Assembly (NCBI GenBank): GCA_017425725.1
Contig: JAFOXU010000108.1
Span: 1 to 7,596 of the forward strand
DNA from: Alphaproteobacteria bacterium
Lineage (GTDB): Bacteria; Pseudomonadota; Alphaproteobacteria; Rs-D84
Reading direction: 5' to 3'
DNA: 7,596 nt
The translations under genes and the position numbers were made by a program. Below, piece by piece: positions 6,127 through 7,596 of this stretch (its first letter is position 1; each line of letters opens with the position of its first letter). Under the pieces are notes generated by a model, which worked only from the letters and a program-made list of their open reading frames with translations, made no database searches and had not been told where the DNA came from.

Positions 6127-6154
6127 ATAGTAATACAAAAATACAAAATGTCAA
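6127..6154 (-). promoter_or_regulatory. Promoter of the unknown hydrolase-like gene, predicting a leaderless message
   Basis: The minus strand has a perfect TTGACA (6149-6154) and TACTAT (6127-6132) with a 16-base spacer. Transcription would start near 6120, essentially at the ATG (6119), which has no ribosome site; this predicts leaderless translation. The 16-base spacer consists of two tandem copies of an 8-mer, ATACAAAA on the plus strand (6133-6140 and 6141-6148). The spacer end and -10 (TGTATTAC) match the kinase promoter. Confidence 0.6.
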
Positions 6155-6162
6155 GTTTTAGA

Positions 6163-6197
6163 GCGTTTTTAGAAAATGTGGTATTTGTATAAAACGC
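6163..6197. promoter_or_regulatory. Inverted repeat in the divergent control region before ctpA
   Basis: GCGTTTT (6163-6169) and AAAACGC (6191-6197) are perfect 7-bp inverted copies separated by 21 bases. They lie between the hydrolase promoter and ctpA. The arms are 28 bases apart centre to centre, between two and three helical turns, so a dimeric regulator is conceivable. Chance is also possible. I see no convincing -35/-10 pair for ctpA: TATAAA at 6188-6193 and TATGCT at 6223-6228 are the better -10 candidates, and neither has a good -35. Confidence 0.25.
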
Positions 6198-6253
6198 ACT
6201 TGCGGTGGTGTTTATTTTGTTTTATGCTGTATGCGATTTAATATATTGTTTAG

Positions 6254-6260
6254 AAAGGGG
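6254..6260 (+). promoter_or_regulatory. Ribosome binding site of ctpA
   Basis: AAAGGGG ends 6 bases before the ATG at 6267. It is the most G-rich ribosome site in the window; the others are based on AAAGGA or weaker. It supports this ATG, which also begins directly with a signal peptide. Confidence 0.7.
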
Positions 6261-6266
6261 TATTAA

Positions 6267-7596
6267 ATGTTAAAGAAATTGTTGGTTTTTATGTCTTTGA
6301 TTGTTCCAATGACTGATTGTTTGGCGGCCAAAAAGCCCAAGAAGGAAGAGCCGGTTGTGCATTTGACGGATGAGCAGATTTATGAAGAATTGAAAAAATT
6401 GGCCATGGTATTCGAAGTGGCACGTGAAAACTTTGTCGAAGAAGCGGATGAAAAAAAGATGCTGGAAGCCGCTATGAATGGGATGTTGGGGGTGTTGGAC
6501 CCGCATTCGTCGTATCTGTCTGCGGATGATTTCAAGGAATTTAATGATAAATCGCATGGCGAATTTGGTGGTTTGGGGATTCAAATTACCAGTGACCGGG
6601 GGGCGGTGCGCGTGATTTCGCCTATTGATGATACGCCCGCGGAAAAAGCAGGAATTAAAGCAGGGGACTATATTACGCATATAGATGGTGAACAAGTCTT
6701 TGATTTGACGCTGAATCAGGCGGTTAAGAAAATGAAAGGACGTCCGGGGACTAAGGTAAAATTAACAGTGGTGTCTGATGATGGTGAACCGCGTGAAATT
6801 ACGTTGAAACGCGCAATTATTAAGGTGAAATCAGTAAAGTTTGCAGAAAAAGTTGTCGATGGCGCAGATATAGAAGACAAAGATACGCCAAAAATTGGTT
6901 ATGTGCGTATTTCTGATTTTGGGGCAACGACCGCGCGTGATTTAGAAGATGCAATAAAAAAACTGGAAAAAAAGGATGTGGTTGGCTATGTCGTTGACGT
7001 AAGAAATAATCCGGGGGGATATTTGACGGCGGCGATTGATGTGTCTGATGCGTTCTTGGAAGATGGCGAGATTGTGTCAACGCGCGGCAAGGAAAAGACA
7101 GATATTGAACGTGTGTATGCAACGCCAGGTGATTTGACAGGCGGTAAGCCAGTTGTTGTCTTGATAAATCATGGGTCGGCATCGGCATCCGAAATTGTGG
7201 CAGGGGCGTTGCAGGATAATGGACGTGGTTTGGTTATGGGGTCACAGTCTTTTGGTAAAGGCAGTGTGCAGCAGCAAAAACCACTGGGGGATGGTACCGC
7301 AATTCACATTACAATTGCACGCTATTATACGCCAAGCGGACGTTCAATTCAAAATGAAGGGATTACGCCTGATGTAGAGGTGCTGCATTCAAAATTGGAA
7401 GTCTTGGAAAAACGAGAAAGTATGTATTCCGAAGCGTCTTTTAAGAATTCGCTGAAAAATGATAAGGTTAAGAAAACAGATAAAAAGAAGTCGGCAAAAG
7501 ATGATAAAGATGAAGATGATGAAGAAACACCGTATGAAGAACTGACGGATGAAGAAAAAGATGCGCGCGACTATCAATTACAGCGCGCCATGGATA
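6267..7596 (+). CDS. ctpA: Secreted C-terminal processing peptidase, S41 family (CtpA), 3' end outside window
   Basis: The 443 visible residues encode a periplasmic PDZ protease that trims C-termini of envelope proteins and in proteobacteria often acts on cell-wall hydrolases or lipoproteins. A Sec signal peptide (about 1-20, KK then LLVFMSLIVPM, likely cleaved near CLA-AK) is followed by an N-terminal helical part ending LDPHSSYLS (77-85), a PDZ domain (about 98-185, with FGGLGIQI and AGIKAGDYI), and the S41 core. The catalytic set is complete: S306 in GSASASE, K331 and Q335 in FGKGSVQ, with the family's 25-residue Ser-Lys spacing. YYTPSGRSIQNEGITPD (353-369) closes the core. A highly charged Lys/Asp/Glu linker (about 394-434) leads to DYQLQRAMD at the window edge; in alphaproteobacterial homologues this motif lies very near the C-terminus, so probably only a few residues are missing. 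Confidence 0.95.
   Translation, partial: MLKKLLVFMSLIVPMTDCLAAKKPKKEEPVVHLTDEQIYEELKKLAMVFEVARENFVEEADEKKMLEAAMNGMLGVLDPHSSYLSADDFKEFNDKSHGEFGGLGIQITSDRGAVRVISPIDDTPAEKAGIKAGDYITHIDGEQVFDLTLNQAVKKMKGRPGTKVKLTVVSDDGEPREITLKRAIIKVKSVKFAEKVVDGADIEDKDTPKIGYVRISDFGATTARDLEDAIKKLEKKDVVGYVVDVRNNPGGYLTAAIDVSDAFLEDGEIVSTRGKEKTDIERVYATPGDLTGGKPVVVLINHGSASASEIVAGALQDNGRGLVMGSQSFGKGSVQQQKPLGDGTAIHITIARYYTPSGRSIQNEGITPDVEVLHSKLEVLEKRESMYSEASFKNSLKNDKVKKTDKKKSAKDDKDEDDEETPYEELTDEEKDARDYQLQRAMD

Noticed and set aside
6117..6146. Longer version of the hydrolase-like protein starting at TTG 6146
   Set aside because: The TTG lies between the -35 and -10 of the predicted promoter and has no ribosome site; ATG 6119 is more likely.
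6270..7188. Two minus-strand open frames (6270-6695 and 6820-7188) opposite ctpA
   Set aside because: Both are His/Phe/Pro-rich antisense readings of a clear S41 protease gene.
1..7596. CRISPR array, tRNA/rRNA genes, insertion sequence, riboswitch or replication origin
   Set aside because: I saw no spaced direct repeats, clover-leaf candidates, transposase motifs or terminal inverted repeats, and no gap long enough for a typical riboswitch with a recognisable core.

Overview
The window reads as a stretch of chromosome from an AT-rich alphaproteobacterium. The strongest pointer is the RNase E, whose N-terminus and S1 region follow the alphaproteobacterial pattern (HPEETRVVV, KGNIYLAKV, RVEPSLQAAF, EIHPDYYQ), including an acidic insert inside the S1 region. 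The RNase PH and the CtpA-type protease also match alphaproteobacterial forms. The low GC content and compact spacing would suit an uncultured host- or gut-associated lineage, but that part is inference.

Layout. Bases 1-83 hold the last codons of an ABC transporter on the + strand. A perfect GC-core hairpin at 84-111 ends both that gene and the converging RNase E gene (rne, 110-1903, minus). A 205-base gap upstream of rne holds a good sigma70-type promoter and a possible short membrane peptide (GTG at 2042) that would overlap rne. Next, on the minus strand, is an integral membrane protein of the LPG_synthase_TM/UPF0104 family (2109-3131). It is transcribed divergently from rph (RNase PH, 3259-3975, plus), with separate promoters in the 127-base gap. 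The rph stop codon lies 3 bases from the stop of a converging gene.

Bases 3979-6119 carry two minus-strand genes that are not standard housekeeping genes. One is an aminoglycoside/choline-kinase-fold phosphotransferase (start set at 4977). The other is a protein I do not recognise (start set at 6119) that looks like an alpha/beta hydrolase with cysteine in place of the nucleophilic serine. Each has its own promoter with a perfect TTGACA, a 16-base spacer and closely matching spacer/-10 sequence. This suggests the two are expressed together. Last, ctpA (6267 to beyond the right edge, plus) encodes a secreted S41 PDZ protease with an intact Ser-Lys-Gln catalytic set.

Together, rne and rph cover RNA decay and 3'-end trimming, while the membrane protein and CtpA belong to the envelope. 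The kinase/hydrolase pair is the least explained and most interesting part. No tRNA, rRNA, CRISPR array, insertion sequence or long repeat was seen. No gene-free stretch exceeds 300 bases.
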